DNA of 64,000 nucleotides from Phycisphaerales bacterium (GTDB taxonomy: Bacteria > Planctomycetota > Phycisphaerae > Phycisphaerales > UBA1924), in assembly GCA_020427635.1 (NCBI GenBank), contig JAGQOH010000003.1:43197-107196 (forward strand). Reading direction: 5' to 3'. Below, in pieces: positions 33,023 through 43,800 of this stretch. How positions within the stretch are numbered: position 1 is the first letter of the stretch; every line of letters begins with the position of its first letter. The notes under the pieces were generated by a model that saw only the letters and a list, made by a program, of their open reading frames with translations, was not told the DNA's origin and did not search any database. Made by a program: the position numbers and the translations under genes.

Positions 33023-34309
33023 ATGCCTTCCTTTACGTATCAAGCGCTCGACAAGTCGGGCAACCAGACGAAGGGCACGATCGAGGCCGCCTCGAGCGAA
33101 GAAGCCATTCAGCGCATCAAACTGCAGGGATTCTTCCCGACGTCAGTGCGCGAACAGAAGGTCAAGAAGTCGGCCGCAACCAAGGGCGACGGTGAGCCGG
33201 TCAAGGCGAAGAAGAAGGGCGGTGGCGGATTCACGCTGCCGTTCGTGCGCGTCAAGACAAAGTATCTGACGACATTTACGCGCCAGCTCTCGACGCTGCA
33301 GGACGCGGGTCTGCCTTTGCTGCGTTCGTTGCAGATTCTCGAGCAGCAGCAGAAGCCGGGGCTTTTGAAGGGCATTTTGCTCGGCGTGGTGGAGGATGTC
33401 GAGGGTGGTTCGTCGCTATCCGAGGCGATGGCGAAACATCCGCGTGCGTTCAACACGCTGTACACGAAGATGGTGGCGGCAGGCGAGGTTGGCGGTGTGC
33501 TCGACGTCATTCTGCAGCGTCTGGCGGAGTTCATGGAGAAGGCGCAGCGCCTGAAGCGCAAAGTCGTTGGCGCCATGATCTATCCGATCGCGGTGATTTC
33601 GGTCGCGGTCATCATCGTGACGCTGATCATGCTGTTCATCATTCCGAAGTTTCAGGAAATCTTCGCGGACTTCGGTGTCGCGCTCCCCAGACTGACGATG
33701 GCGCTCGTGAACATTAGCTCGTGGGTTGCGGGCAAGAACCCGGGCCAGAGCGTGCCGGGCTGGCTCGTGATCGTGCTGGGTCTACCAGGCATTGTGGTGC
33801 TGTTCAAGCTCTCTCGCTCGACGAAGCCCGGCAAGGCGGTGCTCGACACGTTGTTCTTGTATGCGCCGATTGTCGGGAAGCTCATTCGCAAGACAGTGGT
33901 CGCGCGCTTTACGCGAACGCTTGGCACATTGATCGCGGCGGGCGTTCCGATTCTCGAAGCGATCACGATTACCAAAGAAACGTGCGGCAACTACGTCTTT
34001 GAGAAAGCGCTTGGCAAGGTGCATGATTCGATCCGCGAGGGCGAGTCGTTCGTCGGGCCATTGCGCGAGGCGAAGGTGTGCGATGCGCTGGTCGTGAACA
34101 TGATCGACGTGGGCGAAGAGACGGGCGACATGGACACGATGCTTTTGAAAATCGCGGACAACTACGACGAAGAGGTCGACACTGCGGTGGCGTCGCTCGT
34201 GTCGTTGCTCGAGCCGCTGCTCGTGATCGTGCTGGGCGGCATCGTCGGCACGATTGTGGTCGCCATGTTCATGCCGCTCGTGGCGATGATCGAAGGGTTG
34301 CAAAGCTAA
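33023..34309 (+). CDS. gspF: Inner-membrane platform protein GspF/PilC
   Basis: This 428-residue polytopic platform protein couples the ATPases to pilin assembly. An N-terminal cytoplasmic segment (FTYQALDKSGNQTKGTIEA, then a Lys-rich linker near 50-70) precedes two GspF repeats: FTRQLSTLQDAGLPLLRSL (near 90) and FTRTLGTLIAAGVPILEAI (near 295). Three membrane helices are visible (about 185-210, 245-265 and 390-420). The stop TAA shares its last A with the ATG of the next gene (34307-34311), so translation is coupled. Confidence 0.95.
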   Translation: MPSFTYQALDKSGNQTKGTIEAASSEEAIQRIKLQGFFPTSVREQKVKKSAATKGDGEPVKAKKKGGGGFTLPFVRVKTKYLTTFTRQLSTLQDAGLPLLRSLQILEQQQKPGLLKGILLGVVEDVEGGSSLSEAMAKHPRAFNTLYTKMVAAGEVGGVLDVILQRLAEFMEKAQRLKRKVVGAMIYPIAVISVAVIIVTLIMLFIIPKFQEIFADFGVALPRLTMALVNISSWVAGKNPGQSVPGWLVIVLGLPGIVVLFKLSRSTKPGKAVLDTLFLYAPIVGKLIRKTVVARFTRTLGTLIAAGVPILEAITITKETCGNYVFEKALGKVHDSIREGESFVGPLREAKVCDALVVNMIDVGEETGDMDTMLLKIADNYDEEVDTAVASLVSLLEPLLVIVLGGIVGTIVVAMFMPLVAMIEGLQS

Positions 34310-35382
34310 TGATCTCGGGCCAGATCACAACGCGATGCGGACGAGCGATGCGGCGCGCCTTCACACTTGTGGAGCTGCTGACGGTGGTGGTCATCATCAC
34401 TATCTTGATGGTGGTGTTGGCGATTGGGCTGAACCACGGACTGCGCACGTCAAAGACAGCGTCGGCGGAGTCGTTGCTCAAGTCGATCGGCATGGGCGTC
34501 GAAGCGTTCAAGATCGATCTTGGGTACGAGCCGCCATTGGTGACGCCACAGTTGCTTGGCGATGGGCCACAGGGGCTCGTCACGCCCGAGACGTATTTTG
34601 CATCGGGCGCCAGTGGTGCGGCCAATGTGAATGAAGTGGGCGCGCGCCATGATGTTCGATTCTTCAGCGAGTACACGATTACGTGCTATTTGTTGGGGAT
34701 CGGCGACTTCAACAACGACGACAATCAGGGGCTGGATCCCGCCGCTGCGACGACGGCGCCAGATTGGCTTGATGATGGTCAGGCGGGGCAGGGGATCAAG
34801 TCGCCCGGGCGCACGAAAGCGTGGAAGGATGCCAACGGCAACCACATGGCGACGCGCACTGGGCGCACATTTGGGCCCTATCTCGATGGTGTGTCATTGG
34901 GCGGCGATGGCAAGCGCCAGTCGAAGATTCTCGAATTGGATGAAGACCGTCGGCTGTATCGCATCATCGATCCGTGGGGCAACCCGGTGCGCTACTACAA
35001 GGGGTGGCCTGCGATCGATCCGCTGACCCGCCAGCGCAGCGTTGCGCAGATGCCCATGCCGCTGCGCACGTGGTCGTCGGTGGAGGCGGAGCTCAATGCC
35101 GGCACGAGCACGGATGTGTCGGTGGTGACGTCGACCACAACGATGCTCAATGCGCCCTACGCGCTGGTGTGCGCGGGCGACCTTGCGGACAACTGGATCA
35201 TGACGAATCGGTATGTGGCGGGCAATCCTGTGGAGCCCGTGGCGCCGTTTGGTGATCAAGTCGAGGCGTCGGGGGCGCTTGGCGCCATCGTGCCCGATTC
35301 GAGCGCGCTGGCGGGGCTGAATGATGAGTTGAAAGAGCCACTTGAGCGCATGCTCAACTCTAACCTGAGGTATGCACCTTGA
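34309..35382 (+). CDS. Type II secretion pseudopilin, GspG-like, large
   Basis: This 357-residue protein has a class III signal (RRA|FTLVELLTVV), with the cleavage-site residue Ala17 instead of Gly and the key Glu at +5 (E22). A hydrophobic helix (about 18-40) follows, then an unusually large globular part; GspG is normally 140-150 residues. Near 220 the text IIDPWGNPVRYYKG matches the DPWGxPxxY motif of GspG. The segment GDFNNDDNQGLDP could bind calcium. The start is the ATG overlapping the gspF stop; a later ATG (MRRAFTL) is an alternative. The gene overlaps its neighbour by 4 bp. Confidence 0.85.
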   Translation: MISGQITTRCGRAMRRAFTLVELLTVVVIITILMVVLAIGLNHGLRTSKTASAESLLKSIGMGVEAFKIDLGYEPPLVTPQLLGDGPQGLVTPETYFASGASGAANVNEVGARHDVRFFSEYTITCYLLGIGDFNNDDNQGLDPAAATTAPDWLDDGQAGQGIKSPGRTKAWKDANGNHMATRTGRTFGPYLDGVSLGGDGKRQSKILELDEDRRLYRIIDPWGNPVRYYKGWPAIDPLTRQRSVAQMPMPLRTWSSVEAELNAGTSTDVSVVTSTTTMLNAPYALVCAGDLADNWIMTNRYVAGNPVEPVAPFGDQVEASGALGAIVPDSSALAGLNDELKEPLERMLNSNLRYAP

Positions 35383-36128
35383 ACCGTTGCCTGCGCCGAA
35401 TCAAGAATGCACGCGGCTTCACGCTTGTGGAGCTGATGGTGGTGCTCGTAGTGATTGTCATTCTCATGGGCATCATCCTCACGGTGGGGGCGAAAGTGCT
35501 TGGCGGGCAGAAAGCTTCGCAGACGACGGGCGTGCTGCGCACGCTTGATCGGGCGCTGGAGGAATTCTTTACTGATACGGAAGCGTTTCCGTCGTTCACG
35601 GTTTCGACGTACAAGGACATTCAAGGCACGTCGATCGCGGATCCGGTGGCGCTGCAGACCTATGTCAATCCGAACGTTCGGACGTTTGACAATGGCAAGG
35701 AGTATCCGACACGTCCGGCGGCGGCGGTGTTCATCGAACAGGTGCGCGGCTTCGGGGCGGTTGATTCGATCATCGAAGGCATTCCGGACGTGTTCATGCG
35801 CTCACTGGCGCGCCCGACCGGCGCGCTCGAACCTGACGGCACGTATGTGCGCGTCGCGGACACCTGGGGCCACGAGATTCTGTATGTGCATCCGGACAAC
35901 GCGCTTGCCCAGGGTTTGTATGGCAAGTGCACGAACAAACGCCCGTATTTCGTTTCGGCGGGGGCGGACGGTGGCTTTGGGTTTTCTGCGGAGGTGCCCG
36001 GCGACGATGCGGCTTCGGATTACATGGATCGCGTATTGAAGTTGTTGGATGACAACTTGACCAGTACGCCCGTCGAAGCGCCGCGCAGGGATGAACCGTT
36101 CTACCAGGAGTATCGGCACGAGGCGTAA
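35379..36128 (+). CDS. Type II secretion pseudopilin, GspG-like
   Basis: This 249-residue pseudopilin has a canonical prepilin signal, KNARG|FTLVELMVVLVV, with Gly13 and Glu18 and a helix to about residue 36. Its globular region keeps GspG landmarks: ADTWGHEILYVHP and SAGADGGFGF. It starts with TTG at 35379, overlapping the previous stop by 4 bp; this is the only start giving the full leader. It is the most ordinary-sized pilin of the locus and may be the major subunit, but its paralogue at 34309 is similar in type. Confidence 0.87.
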   Translation: MNRCLRRIKNARGFTLVELMVVLVVIVILMGIILTVGAKVLGGQKASQTTGVLRTLDRALEEFFTDTEAFPSFTVSTYKDIQGTSIADPVALQTYVNPNVRTFDNGKEYPTRPAAAVFIEQVRGFGAVDSIIEGIPDVFMRSLARPTGALEPDGTYVRVADTWGHEILYVHPDNALAQGLYGKCTNKRPYFVSAGADGGFGFSAEVPGDDAASDYMDRVLKLLDDNLTSTPVEAPRRDEPFYQEYRHEA

Positions 36129-36131
36129 GTC

Positions 36132-37301
36132 ATGATCATGCGCAATCGTTCCATTCCGAGTGATGCCGAGTCGACGGCCAGGGTGCGCAACAGTGTGCTG
36201 CGCGTCGCGCGTACATCGCGCGCCTTCACGTTGCTGGAACTGCTCGTTGTCGTGACGATCATCATCGTGGGGACGGCGGTGGTGGTGCCCGCGATCGGGC
36301 GCGTGATCGAATCGAACAACTATGCGGCTGCGGTGAATCTCGTGACCGGCGCGCTGGGCAGTGCGCGGGCGGAGGCGATCCGTACAGGGCGCTCCACGGC
36401 GGTGGTGTTCCTGTTCGACATCGAGAGCGAGACGATGACGCTGCAGGTCTGTGAGCAGGATGGGCGCGAGAGTGCATCGCTTGCGCCTTTGTCGAGCGGG
36501 ACCAACGGTTCGGCGTCGTATTGCCGAGCGTATCGCCCGGTTGTGGGTACGGTGCCGGTCGAGTTGCCGCGCGGCACGGGGGTGTTTGGGCTGTCGTTCC
36601 TGATCGCGCCCGGTGAAACGACGACGCCGGGCAACAAGATCGACGATCAGTACCCGACGTGGCACTGGTACTCCGGCGAGCGCCTTGAAGAGGGTTCGGC
36701 GAGCCCGAGCAATCCCGAGGTGATTCCTTGGATCTTCCCGCGTAATGATGTGCGCCTCTTCTCGAATGGCACGTCGGAAGACATTTGGAACGACGAGGCG
36801 ATTTCGAGTCCAATCCTCGCGGTGCGCCATTGCAACACGTTCATGATTCAGTTTGATGAATCGGGCGCGGTGATTTCGAGCACATCAGCGGGGGGCGTTT
36901 GGACGTCGAATGCGTATCTCGAACTGTCTGACGCGCCGTTGCGCCGCGATGACCCGGATGCCGGTCCCCAGGATGATCCGACGGTGTTCGATCCGGAGTA
37001 TGCGTTCACACAAGGTGGGGGTGCGCGCGACTTCACGCCCAATCCGGAGGTCGTGTTGCGCTCAGCACAGCAGCTTGCAATCGTTGACCTCAATCGGCTT
37101 GGGCGCGAAGAGGGCATTCGCTCGCCATGGCTCGTGCGGGCGGCCAATGCTCGGGCGCCGGTCGCGGATGAGCGGATCGAACCTATTTATCTGAACGACG
37201 ATCGCGTGCGCGCAATCAGCCAGTGGATCGACCTCAATGGCGAGATCTTGAGCTTTAACCGTTTCACGGGACAGGTGCTTCGGAGGTCGCAGCAGCAATG
37301 A
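36132..37301 (+). CDS. Type II secretion pseudopilin, GspH-like
   Basis: This 389-residue protein has a 31-residue leader ending RTSRA|FTLLELLVVVTII, with Ala before the cut and Glu36 at +5. A helix (about 32-55) follows, with AAVNLVTGALGSARAEAIRT after it, which fits the GspH/FimT family (a helix followed by an ARAEAI segment). GspH is usually about 170 residues, so this one is more than twice as long, with a beta-rich C-terminal half. It starts 3 bp after the previous stop and overlaps the next gene by 4 bp. Confidence 0.82.
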   Translation: MIMRNRSIPSDAESTARVRNSVLRVARTSRAFTLLELLVVVTIIIVGTAVVVPAIGRVIESNNYAAAVNLVTGALGSARAEAIRTGRSTAVVFLFDIESETMTLQVCEQDGRESASLAPLSSGTNGSASYCRAYRPVVGTVPVELPRGTGVFGLSFLIAPGETTTPGNKIDDQYPTWHWYSGERLEEGSASPSNPEVIPWIFPRNDVRLFSNGTSEDIWNDEAISSPILAVRHCNTFMIQFDESGAVISSTSAGGVWTSNAYLELSDAPLRRDDPDAGPQDDPTVFDPEYAFTQGGGARDFTPNPEVVLRSAQQLAIVDLNRLGREEGIRSPWLVRAANARAPVADERIEPIYLNDDRVRAISQWIDLNGEILSFNRFTGQVLRRSQQQ

Positions 37302-38866
37302 TGACGACACACAGCACATCCAATCGCTCTGGTTTTACGCTGATCGAAGTGCTCATTGCGACGTTCATTCTCGCGTTGGGGTCATTGGGCCTGATCGTGC
37401 TGTTTGCAGGCGCGGCGACGCAGCAGCAGCGCTCGGCGCAGCTGGATCAATCGGTGTTCGTGTCGCAAAATGCCGAGGCGATGATGGCGCGCCGGTTCGG
37501 GTCGATCGATGGCCCGGGGCTGGCGCTCCTGAATCCAGGCGAGTGGTATCGCTTGCCGGCGCGCACACTGCTTGGGCGGCCAGGCATTGGCGCCCTGAGC
37601 ATCGACCCCGCCACTTCGGGCAACTTCTTCTTCCGATTGGAAGAGCCGAATGACGTGGTGCTGTACAAGCGCGATCCAACGAATCCGAATGCGGTGGTGA
37701 CTTCGGCCACGCCAACGCCCAATCCGCCCGTCAACTTGGATGCCGGCGCATGGTCGCCCGTGTATGACGGTTCGGTGACCACGACAGGGCATGCGCGGAC
37801 GGCGGCGCGTTCGATGCGCGTGGAAGTGACGCTGGCGCGCATCGATGCGATTCCGCCCACGCCGGGACAGATCGTGGAGACACTGGCGCCGATCGTTTTT
37901 GAATATGTCGATGAGGGCACGGGCGGAGCGTTCCCGCCATCCTTCCCGATGGCCTGGCCAGCAAGCGCAGGTGGCTTTGGTGGCAATGCGGGTGATCGCA
38001 ACAACGAGCGCGTCGTGCTGGCGCCGGGTGGTGCTGCGGGTGTTGGCAATGATCCCAACACCGCGTCGTACATCGTGCTCGAGCGTGCGCACGATTGGGA
38101 CCCAACGTGTCGAGGCTGCAAGACAACGGAGCTGACGCGCATTATCGATCTGCGCATCGACGACGTGTTCCGTTTGAATCCGCCGCCCACACCGCCCAAT
38201 CCGCCGAGTTGGTGGGTTGTTGAGGAGATCCGTCTCAAGGGCGGCTTCGAATACCTGACGACCGATGTCATTTCGCTTGACGATCGCGTGGTCTACGCCA
38301 ACGACGATGACTATCCGCATCCGCTTCCCGGTCGACCGGCTGCGGCGTATGCGTTGCTCTATCGCACGAGCTCGGATGGCAGTGCCTCGCAGATCGCGGC
38401 GTTTACGTACACGATTTCCGCCGGACGCCCGGGTGAGGCGTACCTGCCTGACGAGCAGGCCGACCAGAATGTCGCGTCGCCCAATCTTGATGCGCCAGTG
38501 CAACGGATCGACGCCATCCTGCGCTTCGACACGACCTTGAAGCAGTATTACATCCAGCCCGAGCAAGCAGATGACAACTGGATCATCGATCCGGGGCAAA
38601 TCCTGCTCGTCGCGGGCGACACGCTCAAGCCCGGCGCCGACTTCGCGGTGCGCGTGTTGTCGCAGCGCAACGTGGGCGGGCAGTTGCGCGGCTATCTCGA
38701 TCGCGTGCCACGTGCGGGTGGGCAGGCGTTGATCGACGATCGCCAGCTCGATCAGCGTGTCGTTGTCTGGGCGGTGCAGCCCAACGTGAAGAACATTGAT
38801 ACGGCCGGCGGCCCCGCGGTGCGCTGGCGCTTGACCCCTCAGGAAGTTCGGATCTTTCAGCTGTAA
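37298..38866 (+). CDS. Type II secretion pseudopilin, GspI/PilV-like, very large
   Basis: This 522-residue protein has the leader SNRSG|FTLIEVLIATFI (Gly12, Glu17). The sequence right after (ALGSLGLIVLFAGAATQQQR) matches the GspI/PilV pattern of an N-terminal helix with a Gln-rich continuation. GspI proteins are normally about 120-130 residues, so the body is about four times longer. The C-terminal part has Pro- and Asp-rich loops (NPPPTPPNPPSWW) and ends VRWRLTPQEVRIFQL. It overlaps the previous gene by 4 bp (ATGA) and is followed by the next pseudopilin after 8 bp. Confidence 0.82.
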   Translation: MMTTHSTSNRSGFTLIEVLIATFILALGSLGLIVLFAGAATQQQRSAQLDQSVFVSQNAEAMMARRFGSIDGPGLALLNPGEWYRLPARTLLGRPGIGALSIDPATSGNFFFRLEEPNDVVLYKRDPTNPNAVVTSATPTPNPPVNLDAGAWSPVYDGSVTTTGHARTAARSMRVEVTLARIDAIPPTPGQIVETLAPIVFEYVDEGTGGAFPPSFPMAWPASAGGFGGNAGDRNNERVVLAPGGAAGVGNDPNTASYIVLERAHDWDPTCRGCKTTELTRIIDLRIDDVFRLNPPPTPPNPPSWWVVEEIRLKGGFEYLTTDVISLDDRVVYANDDDYPHPLPGRPAAAYALLYRTSSDGSASQIAAFTYTISAGRPGEAYLPDEQADQNVASPNLDAPVQRIDAILRFDTTLKQYYIQPEQADDNWIIDPGQILLVAGDTLKPGADFAVRVLSQRNVGGQLRGYLDRVPRAGGQALIDDRQLDQRVVVWAVQPNVKNIDTAGGPAVRWRLTPQEVRIFQL

Positions 38867-38874
38867 GAGTGATA

Positions 38875-40839
38875 ATGCACAAGATTGATCCATCTCGAAT
38901 GAATCGTGCGCGAGGCTTTACGCTTGCGGAGCTGCTTGTCGCGGTGGCGGCGGTGCTGTTGCTCACGATTGGCATTGGCCAACTCTTTGGCAATGTTGGC
39001 AAGTTGGTAAGCACCGGCGCTGCGGTGTCGGAGGTCGATCAGCTCGCGCGCGCCATCGAGAAGCAAATTCGCGACGATTTTGCGGGCATGAGCGCGATGA
39101 AGACCGGGGACACGCTCCTGGCGATTCGCTCGCGCACGCTGGGCGATCGTGATCGCAATGGCATCTTTGACAACTCGCCCGGAGCGGGCGAGGCGGCGCT
39201 GCACCTCACGCTTGCGGACCTGGAAGCCGACGAGCGAGAGGGGCTTGCGAGCAATCCATATGTGGATGTCAATGGCGATGGCGAGCAGGATGGTCGCGGC
39301 GTGACGGTGCGCCTTGATGAGGTGCTGTTCCTGTCCTTCGGTGGCGAGCAAAATGCGTTCGTCAGCGCAGAGGAAACAGGCGACGGCACGATCATCACAG
39401 CGCCCGTAGCGCGCGTGTATTACGGGCATGGGCTCAAGCCGATGCGCCGTCCGGTGAACTATGACGTTGCTGGTGGTCCGACCTATCTGGCTCGCCCGCC
39501 TTTCCTGAATCCGACCATGCCGGACGGCCCTTGGATTCCTGATGGTGATTTTGGCCAGCCGTTGCGTGATCCGAATAGTGGCGGCGCCGTTGTGAACCGG
39601 TATTACGCGGGCGAGAACGTGCAAGGGCGCAACGAGTTTGCAGGCGAGTTTGTGCTGACGCGCCAAGCGCTGTTGCTCTATGGCGGGCTTGCCGCAGGGT
39701 ATGAAGGTGCGCAGCGGCCCACGCCGGTCGGGCATGACCGGGAGGTCGCGCTGACAGTGCGCGACAGCGACAACACGTGGTTCGACGTGGGTGCAAACCG
39801 CCTTGGGCCGTCGAATCCGTTTGTGCGTCCGGGGCGCGGGCAACGGCAGAACTTGCCGACACTTACGTTGCTGTCAATGGGGCGCACGGACATCTGTGCG
39901 CAGAGCCCGGAGTCGCTCAAGCGCTGGCTCGAAGGGTTCCTGGATATTGATCCGGGTGTTGGTCCGGGGCAACGTTTTGGCGCCGATGCGTCGGCACTGG
40001 ATGGCGGCTATTTCGATCTGCCTGCGCCTGTGGCGACGTCGGGTTCGCCGCCGCCCAATCCGCCGGATGACCCCTTGTGGGCGCGATGGGACCCTGACAA
40101 CAACCCGGGCCCGGAGAGCCAAAGGCTTGCGGAGAATCTGAAGGGATTGCAGAGCGCGATCGCGGGCATGTTTGGTCGCATGCTTGTTGAGTCGGATCCG
40201 CCGGTGGTGGTGCGCGAGAGTGTGCCCGTGGCGTCGAGCTTGCCGGGCGGCATGCGGGCTGAAGATGCGCTTATGGATCTGCATGCGACGTTGGCGGCGC
40301 GCTGTAGCAGCTTTGAAGTTGCCTGGTCGGACGGCACACTCTGGAACAGCCCGAACAACGACCTGGGTGTGGATCTGGATGAGCAGAACCCGGCGCTTCG
40401 GCTGTCATCGCCACCTGCGCCCGAGGCGGACATTGTCTACAAGCCGGGCGACATCATCTGGTTTGATGCGGACTTCCCGCGCCGATTGTTGAGCAATACG
40501 TTTCCCTCGGCCTATCCGCAGTCCAACGACGTGCAACCCGAGATCCTGTCGGACTTCTGGTCGCCTGGTGAGCGTGCGAATCGTCTTCAGATTCCAGCGG
40601 GCGCGGGCGTGTTCATGCAGTCGACGCCGGAGTATGACCCGTTGATCACGGGCGGCGATCCGGACGGCAACGAGTACCTCGCGATCTGGGGCTATCGCAA
40701 GCCTGAAGCCGATGGCGTGTACGACACGGATTGGCCCAAGCCGCAGCTGTTGCGATTCCGTATGACCCTGCACGATGCGCAGTTCCGCATTGCGAAGGGC
40801 AAGACTTTTGAATTCATCGTGTCGATCGACACCAAGTAA
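38875..40839 (+). CDS. Type II secretion pseudopilin, GspJ/PilW-like, very large
   Basis: This 654-residue protein has the leader MNRARG|FTLAELLVAVAAV (Gly14, Glu19), a helix to about 38, and then VSEVDQLARAIEKQIRDDF, which fits the GspJ/PilW pattern. GspJ proteins are usually 190-240 residues; the remainder here is an extended secreted domain with many Pro/Asp/Gly loops (DVNGDGEQDGRG could bind calcium). The ATG at 38875 is preferred over GTG 38869 because the latter lies too close to the previous stop for a ribosome-binding site. It is followed by a stable hairpin. Confidence 0.82.
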   Translation: MHKIDPSRMNRARGFTLAELLVAVAAVLLLTIGIGQLFGNVGKLVSTGAAVSEVDQLARAIEKQIRDDFAGMSAMKTGDTLLAIRSRTLGDRDRNGIFDNSPGAGEAALHLTLADLEADEREGLASNPYVDVNGDGEQDGRGVTVRLDEVLFLSFGGEQNAFVSAEETGDGTIITAPVARVYYGHGLKPMRRPVNYDVAGGPTYLARPPFLNPTMPDGPWIPDGDFGQPLRDPNSGGAVVNRYYAGENVQGRNEFAGEFVLTRQALLLYGGLAAGYEGAQRPTPVGHDREVALTVRDSDNTWFDVGANRLGPSNPFVRPGRGQRQNLPTLTLLSMGRTDICAQSPESLKRWLEGFLDIDPGVGPGQRFGADASALDGGYFDLPAPVATSGSPPPNPPDDPLWARWDPDNNPGPESQRLAENLKGLQSAIAGMFGRMLVESDPPVVVRESVPVASSLPGGMRAEDALMDLHATLAARCSSFEVAWSDGTLWNSPNNDLGVDLDEQNPALRLSSPPAPEADIVYKPGDIIWFDADFPRRLLSNTFPSAYPQSNDVQPEILSDFWSPGERANRLQIPAGAGVFMQSTPEYDPLITGGDPDGNEYLAIWGYRKPEADGVYDTDWPKPQLLRFRMTLHDAQFRIAKGKTFEFIVSIDTK

Positions 40840-40854
40840 GTGCTGAGCGCTGAC

Positions 40855-40871
40855 GGCGCGCGCTGCGCGCC
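40855..40871 (+). promoter_or_regulatory. Strong intercistronic hairpin before the GspK-like gene
   Basis: GGCGCGC (40855-40861) and GCGCGCC (40865-40871) form a perfect 7-bp stem with a 3-nt loop. It lies between the GspJ-like stop and AAGGAG of the next gene. There is no T-run, so it may stabilise the upstream mRNA or mark a processing site. Confidence 0.55.
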
Positions 40872-40889
40872 AGGCGAAGGAGCCGAGCC

Positions 40890-43800
40890 ATGCCGGCCAA
40901 GAACGAGATTGAGTCCGCATCCCGTCTATCTCTGGTGGAGCGTCTGTTTGCACGGCTGACCGCGCGACGCGGCGCACGCGAGCGCGGCACGATTATCGTG
41001 CTTGCGCTTGCGGTGCTTGCGGTCTTGGCGCTCGCGGCGGTGTCTTATGTTTCTGTCGTACGTCTTGATCGGCGCTCCTCGGCGGCAATCGCGCACGTGC
41101 GCGATTATGAGCGCCAGTCGAAGGCAGTAGTGGGGCATATCGGCGCGTTGCTGACCGCCGACTTGTTTGGCAACAAGATCGTGACGCGCGATGTGCCTGA
41201 GATCGGCACGGCAGACATGCAATCCGCCTGGGGCAATCTGCGCGATGTGCGCCTCTGGCCCAAGATGTTCGAGGATGGTGAGACGTGGGACACGCCCACG
41301 GTCGATGAGACGTGGCGCAGGGTCGATCGCATCGACGATGCGGAGGATGACGATGATGATCCCTTCGTGCTTGTGCCGTCGGGCGCGTGGGGCATCGATC
41401 CGGACGAGTCTGTTGCGCGTCCCGATGATGCATGGCTTGCGTCGTCGGAACCCAATTGGGCGAACGCGCCGTACACCGGTGGCGTGAACCAGACGTTCGA
41501 GTGGAAGCAGATTTCCAACTTGCGCTCGGCGTACACCTGGGGCCGCAACCCGCGCACGAACCGTTTCGAGTGGCGGCGTGGCGATGGCAAGTTCGTCAAT
41601 CTCGCATCCTACTTCGACAATCCGAATCTCCGCGATGGACGGCCCAACATGGGGCTCGACCTTTTTCACATCGACAATGGCGGCAACTACGACACGCACT
41701 TCGCCATCGATGGGTTGGGCAATGGCGCAACGCGGCGCAATCCGACCGCGGTGTTCGACAAGCAGATGGATGAGATCTGGAACGCGCCGTCCGCGGGGCC
41801 CACGACGCCTCGCCTGACGCCAGCTGACGAAGCGGAATGGGTGGACACCGACGCTGATCTGCGCGCCGATTCGCGCTGGACGAAACTCGACGTGCTGGGC
41901 GATTTGTATGGCTTGAACTGGTTCGTGGCGGCGCGGATCGTCGACGCCTCGGCGCTGATGAACATCAACGCGTCGATCGAAGCGCCGTCGTGGAACATCA
42001 ATAACTGGATGCCCCAGGGCGCCGCACAGACGACCAAGTTTGATCTTGTCTTCGACGGGCAAACGCCCGCGGACATCGATCTCTATCGCCTGCTTGGCTA
42101 TGACTATGAGATTCAGAGCCCCAACAATGGCACATACTTCCGCCCGCTCAACTTCACGAACTATCGCGGCACGGGCGCCGGCTTCGCGTTCGCGGATCAT
42201 GTCGATATCGGGCTCAACATGGGCGAGGTCATCGCTGACCTGCAGGACACCGCGGGCTACAAGGATCACGAGCGCCTCGGGCAGACGATGTTGCCCACGT
42301 TGCTCTATCAGCACCAGGCATATCGCGGTTGGCTGGCCTACGCGTCGGGGTTCAACTATGAGCCGCTGACTCGCGCGCAGCGTGCGGCGTGGTGGGAGTA
42401 TGCGGGCTCGTCGCCGCGCGACCCGGTGCTGGCGACTGCGCGTGCGTATCCGGTGCGTTCGCTGATTGATCTGCGCTCCTTCTGGGGCACGAACAACACA
42501 TCGCTCGTCACGAAGTTCGAGCAGTATGTCGATGGCCCGGACGATGGCGGTTTCTTGCCGACCATTACGCCTGCGGCCAATGAGCAGTATGGCCCGATGC
42601 GTTCGCGCGAGGGCGGGGCGTCGTCGCGTTCATTCACCGACAACAAGCCGACGCTCGCGGCGCTGTTTCAGGATGTGCGCCGTCACCTGACGCCCGTGAG
42701 TGGCCAGGGCAATTTCAGCCCGGTGCCTGCGATCAACCGCACGCGCTTTGGCAATGAGGTCAACAAGTTTGAGAATGTCTACTTCAATACGAAGGTGAGC
42801 TTGCCGGCGTTGAAGCGCGCGGGCGATTCGGTCTACACAGGCACGGGCACGCCTGTGAGCGATGAAGATGCGCGGCGTGTGTTCGAGAGCTTCGTGTGGG
42901 CGCTGGCGCCGTTGGCGACCGATACGTCGCTTGCGCCGAACTTGCCCAATGCAAATGACTTCACGCTGCTCGACCAGGCCTTTCATTATGGCGGCGGCGC
43001 GGACATGGGCGGCATCGGCGCATCGGGGTATGCGCGAGCACTGGGCGATTTCAACGGGCAGAACATTGGGCCGGCCTATGCGCTCATGCGCGCGGGCGCG
43101 CTCACGGTGAATCTGATCGACGCGATGGACTATGCCGATGAGGATCCGCTGGACGCGACGTATGTGCCGGAGAAGCCGACGGTGCTGCGGTTCTATCCCA
43201 ATCCCGCGAATGATTTCACGACTGCACAGAATCCCAATGGCGACGAGCTGCGCGTCAACGGGCGCTTGAGTCAGGGCGACCTGCCGAATCTCAATACCGC
43301 AGACAAATACCTGGGCACGGTGAGCGGCGAGGGCGTGAGCTTCATCGGACTCGATCGCCAGCCCTTCTTGCGCGAGGTGCACTTCTTCGGGGCGTATCAA
43401 AACAGCGCCGCACACCCCGGCGGCACGCGCGACCCCGTTGAGCTCAATGTCACGATCGATCCAACAAATGCAAGTCACCAGCTTGGATCGCTCATCGCGG
43501 TGGAGCTTGGCAATCCTTGGCCCGACACCATCAATGTCGAGAACTACCGCGTGCGCTTGACTTCGCCGACGGGCCGCAACCTGACGCTGAAACTCAACAC
43601 TGCGGGCTCACCTACGATCGACCCCGGACAGTCGGCGGTGTTCGTCTGGCATTCGGGAACCGCCGTCAATACGACCGGTGTTGCCACCTCGCCCTTCCTG
43701 GGCACGATCTGGCAAGAACTCTTTGACCGATGGAAGACCCAGATTCCTGGCACGGTCTATGAGTTGACGCCTGACTATCCCTATGATCCGGGCACCGGCC

